A stretch of DNA of 64,000 nt from Desmodesmus armatus (lineage: Eukaryota; Chlorophyta; Chlorophyceae; Sphaeropleales; Scenedesmaceae), in the NCBI GenBank assembly GCA_007449985.2, contig VIIQ02000759.1:124001-188000 (forward strand), in the 5' to 3' direction. This document shows, piece by piece, positions 10,686 through 23,156 of this stretch; position 1 is the first letter of the stretch; every line of letters begins with the position of its first letter. The position numbers were made by a program, and so were the translations under genes. The notes beneath the pieces are model-generated. The model saw only the letters and a list, made by a program, of their open reading frames with translations. It was not told the origin of the DNA and ran no database searches.

Positions 10686-13600
10686 ATGCTTCGCTCTTTG
10701 AAGAACAGCCTCAAATCTGGCAAGAAAGGGACGTCAAGCAGCCCGAAGGAAGAGGCTCAGACAGTGGTGTCCAGCTCAAAACAGCAATCTAGTTCCTCAT
10801 CAAAGCAGTCAGCGCAGCCGGCGAAGCAGCAGGGCCAGCCCGTGAAGGAGAAGCCCGGTCTGCCGGTGATCAGCGAGCAGAACCTGCAGCTATACTACGC
10901 AGACCCGCTTCCAACCTTCCGTGAGTGAACCGTGATGCGCTAGGGCTTGCAGCAGCTGGAGGGGCCCTGCATGCAGGCCTGCATGCCTTGCACCGATCTT
11001 TGGCCAGCTGAACGAGTGCAGCCCCAGTCCTGCAACGTTTTCTAGACCCTGACACGCCCCAAGGCCACTGTTGCAGCTGTGGGGTCCCCCAGCTGCTGCC
11101 ATGGGCCTGGCAGGCAGGGCCCAGGCCCAATGCCAATGCTGCTGTTTGCTCCTGTTCATGCTGCGCAGGAGATGTGCCCCCTTCAGAGAAGCAGCTGCTG
11201 TTTGTGCAGAAACTGCACCTCTGTTCCTTCACGTTTGATTTCACGGACCCCACAAAGAACGTGCGGGAAAAGGAGATCAAGCGGCAGACGCTGCTGGAGC
11301 TGGTAGACTATGCCAACTCGGGCCAGGGCAAGTTCACAGAGGCAGTGTCGGAAGACATCATCTTCATGCTCAGCCAGAACCTGTTCAGGACGCTGCCGCC
11401 CAGCAGGAGCCACGATGTGGACAACCTGGACCCAGAGGAGGAGGAGCCCACGCTGGAGCCGGCGTGGCCACACTTGCAGGTGTGTGCAGTGTGGGTTGTG
11501 TTCACTCAGAAGCCGGGGTTATGTTTCGATCAGGGGTGTGCTCTGTATCATCCCGTAAGAGTGATTTCATCAAGGCAGCAGAGCAGCAGATCCCAGTGTG
11601 GTGAGGTGGGGTGCTTGAGCAGGGGAGACGATCGCTGACACGAGGTTCAGCGGGCAAACCTGCAGCGTGCAGGATAGGTGGTGTCTGAGCAGATGGGGAT
11701 GTGCATGCCCTTGTGTCCTAAACAGCTAGCGCGTCGGGGGCAGCCGAGTCTACTGCACTGGGCTGAACATGAAGGGGACATGGCAGCAGCTCATGGCTCA
11801 GATGCGACAGTTGTTGCAGCGTGGGGGTGTCCTGCAACGGGTAGGGCTGTTTCTGTTGGGGTGGGGAGGGGTTTGTTGGGAAGTGGGATGAGCCAGGCCA
11901 GCTCTGAAGGGCTCCAGGCTGGTCATAAAACTCCTGGTCGCCCTGCAGTGGTTCAGTGGTTTTATGACCAGCTTAGAGCCCTTCAAAGCTGGCCTGGCTC
12001 ATCCCATCTCGCAACAGACCCAGCAGAGGCCATCGCCATTCGGCTGGACATGCAGGGGGCCTATGCCAACAGCACGGGGCCAGGTAGCAACAAATCATGT
12101 GGATGTCCTGCCATTATGGGGATGGGGTGGCTCTGTGCATCGGGCTGGTTGCTTGATAGGTGAAAGAGCCGTTGCATTGGGCTGAGGCTGGGGGTAGTGC
12201 TTGTAGCACACATGGCTTGGGATGGCACACATGGCTTGGGATGCCACACACCCCGGCAGCGTGGGAGGTGGGGCGGAGGGTTAATGTGAGGGGTGACCCC
12301 GCCAGGAGGAGCAAGTGGCAGCAGAGCCCAGTGCAATGGGCTTGGGCTCGCACCCAGGGGCAATGCTGGGGTTACAGGGCTCAGGGGGGCAAGATACCCC
12401 TGCAGCGTGGGGAATGGGTTGGATGGGATGACTAGATGTCATGAGGTGTTGATGGTGCTCATGATTTCAAGGGCACCAACAACCATCTCATGACATGGCG
12501 TCATCACATCAGAACCACTTCAGTGCACAGCAGAGCTTGTGTATAGGCTAGGGGGTTTATGCAATGGCGCTGTTCATGGTGCAGGGCTCAGGGTGCAGCA
12601 CACAACAGCACCGTGAGAGACCGGACGGATTTGCTCAGTTGCTCTTGGGGTGATACTGTCTCGGGACTGTAGGTCAGGGTAGGCACAAACTCATGAGGGT
12701 GAGGTATCACCCTGGACCCCCACCCACCCACCCATAGCGTAGTGCGTAGGGTGGGCAGGGGATCTGCTGAAGGGTACTGCCCTGCCCATGGCAAACTGCT
12801 CGGTTCAACACCAGTGCCATAAGCGCGACGCGCGGGCTTCCTGCAGTTGGTGGGCAGACCCACCATGCTGCAAGCACTTGCATGTGTTCAGCGGGGGTCC
12901 TGGGTGCACAGACTGTCATTGACACAGATGGTGTGTGTGCGACTGTGGGCAGTTGCTATCAGCGTTGGTTGCTGCTTCCACTTGCAGCAGTACGCAGCGT
13001 GCCTGGCGGTCTCTCCACAGCAGTCAGTCAGGCAGTGGGGCACCACACACGGACGTGCATGCAGCAGCAGCAGCCAACTGCCCCGCCGCCATTCGATGCT
13101 GGTGGTGGTGTGGCAGCAGTTGTCCTATGTGGTGTGGCAGCAGTTGTCCAATATGTACAAGGTTGACTTTATAGTCATTGTATATAGTCATTCATATCAC
13201 CAGTTGTGGCACAATATAGTCATTCAAGTCACCAGTTGTGGCAGGTGCAGCCATTGGTGGTCCATGATGGCAAGTGATCATGCAGGCAGTGGGGGATGGC
13301 TATTGATGGGTTGGTCGTGCAGCTGTTGTCAGCATCGGACCTTTGGAGTCCACAGCCAGGCTGACTGGTCCAGGACTTCCAAACATCTGATGTTGATAGC
13401 AGTCGCATGCCAGTTGAATTCGATGCTTCCGACCCACGTCCCAGCCCTGCCCACAAACCATATGTAATAGGTTGTTCAACTGCTGGTTTTTCTATGTGGT
13501 GCCACTTCTCTTCTTCGACGTGCTTGCCACCCTCTTTCGCACATGTTGCTGCCTGTGCTCTGTGCTGCCCCGCTCCCACCACCATCATCACCACACACCC

Positions 13601-16600
13601 CACCCATCCACCACATGTGCTTGGAAACACTCAAAAGGTTTGTGGATGGGTCCCCCATCAAACCACCCCCTACCATGATGCCCTGTCACCTGCTTCGAGA
13701 CGTCCCACTCCCATGCTGCTGGTGCAACAAGTTGTCCTCAAGTTCCTGCCGTGCTGCGTGATGTCCACCCTCCCCCCCCCCCCCCTCGCTTCTCACACAT
13801 TCCTGCTGTGTACCCATCCCCCCCCCCCCCCCCCCGCACACTCTCACCCCTCCCCCAGATTGTGTATGAGTTCCTGCTGCGCTACGTGGTGTCCAACGAC
13901 ACCGACGCCAAGGTGGCCAAGAAGTACATCGACCAGCACTTTGTGCTGAAGCTGCTGGAGCTGTTTGACAGCGAGGACCCGCGGGAGAGGGACTACCTCA
14001 AAACAATACTGCACCGCGTGTACGGCAAGTTCATGGTGCACAGGTGCGTGCTGCGAGGGGGGTCATGGGGAGGGAGGGGGGCATGGGGGGGGGGCAGTGA
14101 GGCAGTGGGTGTGTCAATCTCTAGGCGTGCGGGGGAGGGGTTGGTATGTGAGGGGTACTTGGCATGGAAAAGTGTGCCTGGAGTTTTTTTTGTGTGTGTG
14201 TCGACAGAGGGAGTACTTGGATACATGCAAGCTCACTAAGACTGTGTGTGTGGGGGGGGTGTATTCAGCTGGGTGGTTGCATACGAGGTGTGTGAACAGA
14301 CGGCTGCGTGCTGCTGATGCCCATTCTGATGCTCATGCCGTCACCGCCGTGGATTTCCCCCATTTCTGCAGGCCGTTTGTGCGCAAGGCCATCAACAACG
14401 TGTTCTACCGCTTCATCTTTGAGACGGAGCACCACAACGGCATCGCTGAGCTGCTGGAGATACTGGGCAGCATCATCAACGGCTTTGCACTGCCGCTCAA
14501 GGAGGAGCACAAGGTGAGACAAAGTTTGGGGAGGTTCAGGTCGCTCAGGTTGTCAATAGGCTGTCTGAAACTGTGTTTGTCTGTCATAAGATGTGTATCG
14601 GTGATGTTCGCGGATTGCAAGCATTGCGTGCCATTCGCGCCATCATGCAGCGTGTACAGTCAGCACCCGTAATCAAAGGAGCGATGACCCGGTTTTGTTT
14701 GACCTGTGTTGCCGCTGCTGTTGCCCTCCGTTGCTGCCGCAGCAATTCCTGACGCGTGCGCTGATGCCGCTGCACAAGCCCAAGTGCGTGGCCATGTACC
14801 ACCAGCAGCTGGCCTACTGCGTCACGCAGGTAAATCATACAACCCAGGGTCATGCCAGCACGCTCTTCACAGCCACTAACATTGGGTTCACTCAGTGGAT
14901 CCTGTCTGTCTGTTTGATTACTCTTCTTCCTGCGCTGTGCCTGTCTGCTACCCCCCACCCGCCCCGCGGGTGCTGTGGCGCTGTGCTGTGCTGTGCTGCG
15001 GCGACAAGTCCTTGAGCATGCAGCCCTCCTCCTGCACTCCTCACTCACATTGTTGGTGTCTATCGGCTCATCTCTGCGTCTGTGCTGTCCCGTGCTGTGC
15101 TCCTGCTGTGCCCGTGTGCTGCAGTTTGTTGAGAAGGACCCGAAGCTTGCTGAGCCTGTGCTGCTGCAGCTGCTCAAGTTCTGGCCTGTGACCAACAGCC
15201 AGAAGGAGGTGCTGTTCCTGGGTGAGCTGGAGGAGATACTGGAGCTCACGCAGCCGCTGGAGTTCCAGCGGGTGCTGGTGCCGCTCTTCAAGCAGCTGGC
15301 GCGATGCCTCACCAGCGCACACTTCCAGGTGGGTGGGGGTGATGGCTCTTGGCGCAGGGTGGGTGGGGGCATGGCAGGTATTGGGGGTGCTCTTCGAGCA
15401 GCTGGCGCTGGGTGTGAGGGCTCTTGGCGCATGATTTGCGCCCAACAGAGTGCGTGTATGGCGCATGAGTTGCATTCACCAGGTAGATGTCGATTTCATG
15501 AGTGTGGGGGGAGGGGGGGGAGCAGCTGAGTTGGGGTTGCTTGGCAGGGTGGTTGGGGGCATGGCAGGTGCTGGGGCTTTGTGGGGCTCTTCAAGCAGCT
15601 GGCGCGCTGCCTCACCAGCGCACACTTCCAGGTGGGTGGGGGTGTTAACCTATTGTAGTGTAGACTGTGCAGGTGGGGTTGGTCAATGTTCAATCCCGTT
15701 GACTCTTGATATGTGACCAGATGCACGCGGTTTGATGCACGAAGAGGCACTGCAGACACAGGATTGTATTGGTTGCTGTAATTTGATTGAACAGCACTGC
15801 CCAACCACCAAGCTGTGCGTCTGCAGACATGCACATGAACATGGAGAAGGTCTTACTGACTTCAAGGCATTGTGTCTGTGTGTGCTGTGTGTCGTGTCAG
15901 GTGGCTGAGCGCAGCCTGTTCCTGTGGAACCACGAGTACATCATCACACTGGTGGCGCAGTACAGACAGGTGGGTGGCACACAGGCAAGCTGTCGTCACA
16001 GCAGTCAGCAGTGTGTTGCACATCAAGAATCAGATCCGGCAGCTGCCACTTGCATCAGCGCATTGGTGACCTGTCGCTGACACTATCATCTGTCACCCTT
16101 TCCACTGCTGGTGACCGCCCTGGCAATGAATTTGAAAATCACCAGCCAAGCTAAGGGTTGCATCTCACAAAAGGCTGTGTGTTTCGGTGACTGTGTGCTG
16201 CCGTTTGTGTGTCCAGGCGGTGCTGCCCATTGTGTTTGGTGCGCTGGAGGAGAATGCAGCCAACCACTGGAACCCTGCTGTGCATGGGCTCACCTGCAAC
16301 GTGCGCAAGATGTTCATGGTGAGCACACCGGTACTAGGACTGCTTGCTGTTGAATGTAGCCTAAAATTTGCCCATACGCGATGTTTTCGTACATACTTAC
16401 GTAGGCTTTGGCTTCTTTTGTCGCAACAGCAGCAACAGCAAGCAGCAACAGGACAGCCAGGGGTGTTGGGAAGGTGTGCATGCAGGGTGCAGTCTGTTGC
16501 ATGCCAGCATAGCCATACTATTGCTAGAGCACTACTCAGTCGTCTAGGTGGGTGCTGCCTGTGTCGCACCACGACAGCGAGCCCTTGTTGATGTCTTGCA

Positions 16601-17056
16601 CCCATCACAAGCCCTTGTGTCTGCTGCTCTCCTGTTGTCATCCCACCCCCCTCTCCCCCTGACAAGCAGCTGTATGGGGGGGGGGTGGATTTAGCTGCTT
16701 TTGTAATTGTCTGTGTCGCACCACATTGAAATTGTCTGTGTCGCAACCACACCAGCTGACGCCTGCCACATGGGTTACAGGCGTTTTTGCACCTTTGCAC
16801 CTCTCACAAACCGTCATGTCTGCTGTCACCCCCCCCCTCCCCTGCACAGGAGCTTGACGAGCAGCTGTATGAGGAGTGCAGGCAGCGGTACGAGCAGGAG
16901 CAGCGGCTGAGGCGGCAAAAGGAGGACCAGCGGCAGCGAGAGTGGCAGCAGATGCAGCACCGCGCGCAGAAGCAGGCCCAGGTGAAGGGCCTACCAAACG
17001 GCGTGGTCAACTGCAGCAGCACGTACACGCCCATCCTCATACGCAGCAAGTCCTGA
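10686..17056 (+). CDS. PP2A regulatory subunit B56 (B'), nine exons
   Basis: Targeting subunit of protein phosphatase 2A; its HEAT-like repeats bind the scaffold and catalytic subunits and select substrates. Exons: 10686-10920, 11169-11479, 13859-14043, 14372-14513, 14743-14829, 15125-15328, 15901-15969, 16217-16318, 16850-17056. They join in phase to 513 residues, typical of the family. The signature blocks appear in order: [119 protein letters not shown]. The first 60 residues are Ser/Lys-rich, and the C-terminus is a basic Gln/Arg-rich helix after [14 protein letters not shown]. All borders are GT-AG. Intron 2 is 2.4 kb and carries a long hairpin; exon 6 has a partial copy downstream. The 3' flank shows no clear TGTAA. 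Confidence 0.95.
11884..12006. repeat. 48-base inverted repeat in PP2A-B56 intron 2
   Basis: Arms at 11884-11931 and 11959-12006 are reverse complements at about 45 of 48 positions, with a 27-base loop. A weaker inverted pair lies at 12437-12458 and 12473-12494. Both resemble foldback (MITE-like) insertions; no transposase or clear target duplication was seen. Confidence 0.85.
13780..13858 (+). other. Poly(C) pyrimidine tract before PP2A-B56 exon 3
   Basis: Two C homopolymers, of about 12 and 16 bases, lie within 80 bases of the acceptor at 13858. They sit where the polypyrimidine tract should be. Similar C runs precede other exons in this window. Confidence 0.6.
14191..14244 (+). repeat. 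Dispersed repeat, copy 1 (TG-rich end)
   Basis: A TG tract followed by GTCGACAGAGGGAGTACTTG and ATACATGCAAGCTCACTAAG. The same roughly 50 bases occur in reverse orientation at 21511-21563 with about one mismatch, and a shorter piece at 56668-56691. In each case the GTCGAC side abuts a TG/CA tract. Confidence 0.8.
15281..15650 (+). repeat. Duplicated PP2A-B56 exon 6 end with donor
   Basis: The end of exon 6 and its GTGGGTGGGGGTG donor (15281-15347) recur almost exactly at 15582-15650 inside intron 6. A degraded third copy lies around 15381-15420. The copy would encode the same [15 protein letters not shown], but has no matching acceptor. Confidence 0.88.
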
Positions 17057-18350
17057 CTCCTGCTGGCAGCTGCAGCAGCGGCGGTGGTGGCAGCAGTGTT
17101 GGCAGCAGTGGCGGCTGCTTGGTTGGTACAGTAGCGGGCGGCGGTCTTTCGCTGCTGCCTGCAGCCTGCCAGCCAGCCGTGCTGGTTTGGTAGTAGGGGT
17201 CGGCAGCCGCCGCTGCAGCTGGTGCCGCCCGTGCTGCTGTCTAGCACGGTAGGCCCTGTGCTGTGAGCAAACCTGGAGCTTCAACCCCTAGGTTGTTGCC
17301 TGGTCGTGCTGCACACGTGCCTCCCAAGCACACCACTGCCGCCGTGTGTTGCAGGCCCCAGTTGCGCTGTGCAGCCTGTCTTGCATGCCCACTGGGCTGT
17401 GCCCTGTAGGTATGCAGCAGGTGGTGGCCCGGGGTGTGGGTGTGCTTCGTGCAGCGTAAGCAGCACAGCTCCAGCTAATGCCTGGGTTGCAGTGGGCTTG
17501 GGGCTGCTGCTGTTGCTGCCGTGTAGAATCTTCAGGTGTTGTAGTTGTGGCTGTAGCGCACGCGTGCGCGTGTGTGTTTGTAGTCACGCCGATGTGTGTG
17601 CGTGTGTGTCCCGTGGGCCCGTCACGCAGAGGGCAAGCATCGGCTCGCTCGCTGTGCTTGCAGTCTATGTGTGCATGCAGTCGCTAGTCTGCAGTACTGC
17701 TGCTGTTGCAAGGCAGTTTTTGACGTGTAGGGTGCCAATCGCAACCACCCCCGGCTGCCTGCCAGGCCGTGACCTAACTTCCTGGGGATGTTGTGGTGTT
17801 GTTGTGGCAGCATGGGGTGCAGAGGCAAGGATCGGGGTTCTGGCACTTGTTTGGGTACTGTATGCTGAAGCAGTGATGTCAGCTGTAGGTTAGGGTTCAG
17901 GGTTAGGGGTGCACAAATCCCCAGACTCTGGCCTGTTTGTAGGTTGCCCTCTCAGAACATGCAGAACACCTGGCTGGGCCAGGGGCTCAAAAAGAGGGTG
18001 TGTGTAGTGCAAGGGACATCCTTTGGGCTGGATATGGGTTGTTCAGTTGCATCCAATTGCATGTTTGCGTGGCGGCTGTGTGTATATCAGCTCTCGGTGG
18101 TTTCTGGTCGGCACTGCACACAGGCGCCCTGCGCATGCACGTATGTGCTGCGGAGGGCTGCTTGCGTGTGCTGGTAACTTGTACAGTGCAGCGAGCAGTG
18201 ACTTGAACCCAAGCCGTGGACAGTTCAAACGTTGAGGTACCTGATTGGTACCTGCCAAATAGTTGCTCTGTACTCACTTCTGATCACTGCAATTGTGCTC
18301 ACCTTACACCCAGGGCTCTCTATGCTCCATCCGAAAGAGCTGTCAGTGGA
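17057..18350. other. PP2A-B56 3' flank
   Basis: GC-rich, without conserved coding blocks. A telomere-like stretch (TTAGGGTTCAGGGTTAGGGG) lies at about 17890-17910. Probably 3' untranslated region followed by intergenic DNA. Confidence 0.4.
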
Positions 18351-18358
18351 CTATGGTC

Positions 18359-19330
18359 GCGTGTTACATGACGCTAGTGTGACATAAAACATGCAAGGGC
18401 CTCCCTGTCTTCGCATACTACATGCATGAAGGCGTGCAGGAAACTGATGGTGCGCTGTCCCCTGTGTGCAGATGTTATCTCTGCAGGTCAAGTCACGGCA
18501 CTCTCACAGCAACAAGCCTTATCCACAGCAAACCATGACAAACGCTGTGAACAGCTGCATGCATTCATCAAGCCCACATACCGTACAAGCAGTGTATGAC
18601 CTCAGTACTGTATAGACAATGTTGAGTATCACAAGTGCTGAATCTTGACATGCTCCCGCGTGTTACATGACGCTAGTGTGACATAAAACATGCAAGGGCC
18701 TCCCTGTCTTCGCATACTACATGCATGAAGGCGTGCAGGAAACTGATGGTGCGCTGTCCCCTGTGTGCAGATGTTATCTCTGCAGGTCAAGTCACGGCAC
18801 TCTCACAGCAACAAGCCTTATCCACAGCAAACCATGACAAACGCTGTGAACAGCTGCATGCATTCATCAAGCCCACATACCGTACAAGCAGTGTATGACC
18901 TCAGTACTGTATAGACAATGTTGAGTATCACAAGTGCTGAATCTTGACATGCTCCCAGAACACACCCTCACAGAGCCACAGGAAATCTTGCTACCTCCCC
19001 GGTTCCGGGCACTGTCTCACACACTCACAGAGCCATTGCTGCTGTGCAATCAGCACTGGTGCCTAGTGCACCTCTTAAACATGACACATTGCAGCTAACC
19101 ATGACGAACACAACAGGTGCCTGTATCCCTATCGAGACCACCTACCATACAAGCGGTATAACCCAAAGTACTGTATGAACAATGTTGTGTACTACAAGTG
19201 CTGGAGCTTGATGTGCTCCCACACTACACACTCACACAGCCATTGCGGCTGTGCGATTAGCAATGGTGCCCAGTGCACCCCTCATGCATGACACATTGTA
19301 TGACACATCAATGTTTGCAACCAACATACA
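18359..19330. repeat. Satellite-like tandem array with 299-base unit
   Basis: Two adjacent 299-base units (18359-18657 and 18658-18956) look identical by eye. The last 80 bases of the unit recur diverged at about 19141-19220 (ACAAGTGCTGGAGCTTGATG). The following segment, near 18985-19100 (CACTCACAGAGCCATTGCTG), recurs diverged at 19210-19330. The array therefore has a young exact duplication beside older copies. No open frame is conserved. Confidence 0.9.
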
Positions 19331-22300
19331 CCGGCAACTGCACAAAGCAGCTGTCAGGTATTGCCAGAGGTTGCACGGAGTGATCGGGTCTGACGGTGAA
19401 GGGCCACAGCTGGGAAGGACATGCGTACAGCCACTTGGGAGCACACAGGGGGTGCGCGTGTGGCGTGTGCCTGCACAGATACCACTTAGCCACACAGCAT
19501 GGCCCATCACCCTTCAGCAGCTGAGGACATGGCGAGGGAGGAGTCTTGAGCCTCACTGAGGCGTGGTCGGGCAAAGCAGGCAGTCCAAGGCCTGCAGCAT
19601 GTGTCAGCTGCTGAGGCAATGGCATGTTGGGGCACAACCACCAAACAAAACAACAACACCAAAACTCGCAAACAGCATGGTCTCAGCGCAACAGCATGGC
19701 CTCAGACCTTCCACAGTACGCCTCCCCTCCACCCTCATCCTTTCCACCACATCCATCAAAGATACACAGCTGTAGCATAAGACCATCCACAGCCCGCACC
19801 CGCTTCCCACCACAGACACACAGCTATAGCATAAACCATTAGTCACAGGTAAAACCAGAGAGCCGTGACTGCCCAAAAAGCACACATGCTGCCAAGCAGC
19901 CATCCATGCCCCTGACCAACACCCCACACGACACTGCCAAACACCCCACACATCACTCAACACTGACCACCCAACAGGCCAGCAGCCACCCAAACCTTAA
20001 CATCTGCTCCCCACTTCCCGCCCTGCTTCAACAGCCCCGGGGCACAAGGAAGCTCTGGCCTTCATCATCATGCGGCACGCAGCACAGCACAACACAGCAG
20101 CGCACCCTGGGCATGGCATCAGCACAGCCCCTCCCCTGGCCAACACATTGTGTGGGATCATCCAATCACCACATGCAAGGCCACCAAAGTGCAGGAACTT
20201 GGGCTTCTGACTTCTCCACACCTCCATTGTGCCCTAGCACAGACCACCATCAGGCACATCTGTGACACGCTGTGTGTCAGTTTTGCCACAATGGAGTGAC
20301 CACAGGCCGGTTTATACCCTACACAGAAACAGGGTACATAAACCCAGCTACCAGAGGACGCAGCCAGGTACGTATCGAGGTCATAGGCTGTGTCCAACAT
20401 GCCCCCAAGCATTCCCCTACACCAGCACGTGCATGATCTAGCTCAGACGTTTGTGAGCCATATCACAAAGTGCACTGCCAACATGAGTGACACACAGGGA
20501 GAGTTCTGGGTACAGGCAAGCAGTAAGCCTGCACCAGCACACCAGCCGTGATGTTATGAGTAAGCTCGATACTTTATCTTTTGGTTGTCAACGGCCTGAC
20601 ACAACCGTAATCCGGTTGGTCGGTCGAAGGTCAGTCGACCTTTTGGCATCAAGCACGAGCCCTGCGCTCATGTGTCAACACCACTGGTGCTGCAAACATT
20701 GCACGCTTGAATGAAGACAGGTGCACCTTCCCAGCGCAGGCCGTGAGCATGCTGTAGTGCACAGCTGCGAGGCAAGCTGTGACGCATGCTGATTGGCTTC
20801 TTCTCAGCACCCAATGCCGCCCTTCCATGTTCACTAGTTCCAATCACCCTCCTCACTCATCGCACAGGCTAGCCCTGCAGTGGCTAGCACCTGTCGATCA
20901 GACATGCACACCCCAACTCCATGCTTCCAATGACTTCACACATGCCTGCTGTACTCTGCAACAGGAGCAACTCCCACTCAAAGTGGCACCCACCACCAAA
21001 GTTGTCATGAGATCCCGTCACTTGCGACACAAACCAGCACCTCGCCAGGTGTGGAGTGATGAGCTTCGTGCACTTCACAGCACATCACCAGCCGCTCCAA
21101 CCGCACTGCAGCGCCGCCAGGTACAGGCTGTGCTGTGGGTGGCGGCCTGCGCGGCACGTTGTCCAGGTACAGGAACTCAACCAGGCATTTTTTTTTCAAA
21201 AAAGAAAGAATCCGATACACCCCCTTTGTAATGTAATGCCACAGGATTCCTCCCATCGGCCTCGCATCCTGTAAGGACGGCTCATCTCATGCATGCTCGA
21301 GGGCTGAGGCATTGGCACTCCTGGCCACTTCATGGACGTTGGGCAAGCAGCAGGTGCAGCTGACCCACCAACACAAACCGGTGGGTGGCAGAGCACTGCG
21401 GGACTCAACCTCACCTGCCTGGGTGAGACGCAATGGTTCTCTGCAGCCCATGTCTCAACACAACCACAAACACTCACACACACATCACTGTTGCTTGCCT
21501 ACCTAGTAGGACAGTCTTAGTGAGCTTGCATGTATCCAAGTACTCCATCTGTCGACACACACATCTATCCCTCCAAGTGTCTTGCACACACCATGCCCCC
21601 CCCCCACCAAAAAGCCCATATGCGCCAGGATGGAAAGTTGGGAGCCCAACAAATGCAGGGGTGGAGTGCGGGAGGCAGCCATGCACGCAACCAACAACCA
21701 GCCTTTGGTCAGTAGCAATGCCACACCAAATAGCCCGGCCTCAGACCTATGCTACCCCGCAGAAATGGAGGGGAGGGAGTGCATACAGGCAGACATCCAC
21801 GCTAGCATGCACAAGCATGCAGATGGATACTGCTGCAGCACACGACACAATGCCCACCATGCCTACAGCGGCGGTTACTGCCCAAGCATTGACCAAGAAG
21901 AGTGTCTTACCAGAATGCAGCACTTGAAGCTCTCCCCGCCTCCACAAGTGAAACCCGTTTGTACGCTACCCATACCAATGGGACCTCCACCTTACGGCAA
22001 CACGAGCTACAACCAACAGACATTCAATTGCAACCCGGTCCACAATTGTGCCAATCCATTCACTGATCAAGAGCTTTGTCAGCTCTGTCGACAGACGTGC
22101 GGTGTTGTTGGTTGGCCCATCATCAAGGGACTCTACCTGACGCAGGTTAGTGCATGCACCAAGCGCAATGCTTTGGCGACTGCATTGCAGCAGAACACCA
22201 GAACAGACGCAAGCTTGCAATCGAAGCAAGCCCCAAGCTACCGGCAACCGTGGTAGCTGCCAACTGCAGCTGTCCTTGAAAACGCAGCGTAGTGCGCCAA

Positions 22301-23156
22301 GCTGCAACATGTCATCCCTCATCCCAGGACACCTCAATCGCGACCAAGCCATGCAACTTACAGCAGCACTTGTGTTTTGGGCTCGGCAACACATACAGCA
22401 GAAGCCACGATCGCCCTACGCCCAAGGCTTGCGGAACAACTCGACATTGCTTGCTCCCCTGCTGGGCACGAGCAAGGCTAAGAACGCACACCAGCCCCCT
22501 ACTGTGCGAACACATCCCAGGACACCTCAATCGCGAACAAGCCATGCACCTTAGCTGGTTTTCAAACTCAACGTTGCTTGCTCCCCTACCGGGTACGAGC
22601 AAGCCCAAGAACGCACACCAACCCCCTTCTGTACGAACACGTTTCCCAGCACGCCATCCCAACCTCCACCACATGGCGATCAAATGGCAATCACGCGCGC
22701 ACACACAGATACACACTCACATTTCAGCCCGTGAGTACACAGACACACCCGTCTCAGGCGTGCGTAGCACACCATGTCCCAAAACCCGCAGCGGACCCCT
22801 GCGCGGCTCACGAGACCAGCACCAGCACCAGCAAGCCACGTGTGCCATCTGTGGATATGCCGTGCAGCACATACACACCTCTCGAAGTATGAGAGCCCGC
22901 CACCCCAACACCACCACCTACGACCTGTACCACCCCTAGTACAGGTACCAGCGGGCCCAGTAAGGGAACGAAGAGCCCACACCAGCTGAGGACTGATCGC
23001 TTGACGAACTCAACAGCACCCTGGGTAAGAGGGTGTTCGGCGTGTCTCATCGTTGTGAGGCTAGACCTTGGGCCCCCGGCAATCTCGGCAGTTGTGTGTG
23101 TGTGTGTGGCCAGCCGGTGGGGGCCCGGCCCGGCCCCCTTGTCTTCCCCCCAAAAA
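19331..23156. other. Gene-poor region upstream of gene A's stop
   Basis: Long frames exist on both strands (for example plus-strand 21582-22256) but none shows a recognised domain. A diverged tandem repeat occupies 22320-22650: the segment near 22448-22520 recurs at 22571-22645 (ACATTGCTTGCTCCCCTGCT and its variant), and a second segment at 22322 recurs at 22515. A dispersed-repeat copy lies at 21511-21563. No gene is supported. Confidence 0.5.
21511..21563 (-). repeat. Dispersed repeat, copy 2
   Basis: Reverse-complement copy of 14191-14244 with about one mismatch, ending at GTCGACACACACA. Confidence 0.8.

Noticed and set aside
17885..17910. Telomere repeats as a possible chromosome end
   Set aside because: Only two or three degenerate units, interstitial, with genes on both sides.
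20570..20660. CTTTTGGCATCAAG stretch reminiscent of U2 snRNA
   Set aside because: Only a short match; the rest of the conserved 5' domain and the branch-binding sequence are absent.
21582..22256. 224-residue plus-strand frame as a gene
   Set aside because: No recognised domain, unusual composition, and it overlaps dispersed and tandem repeats.
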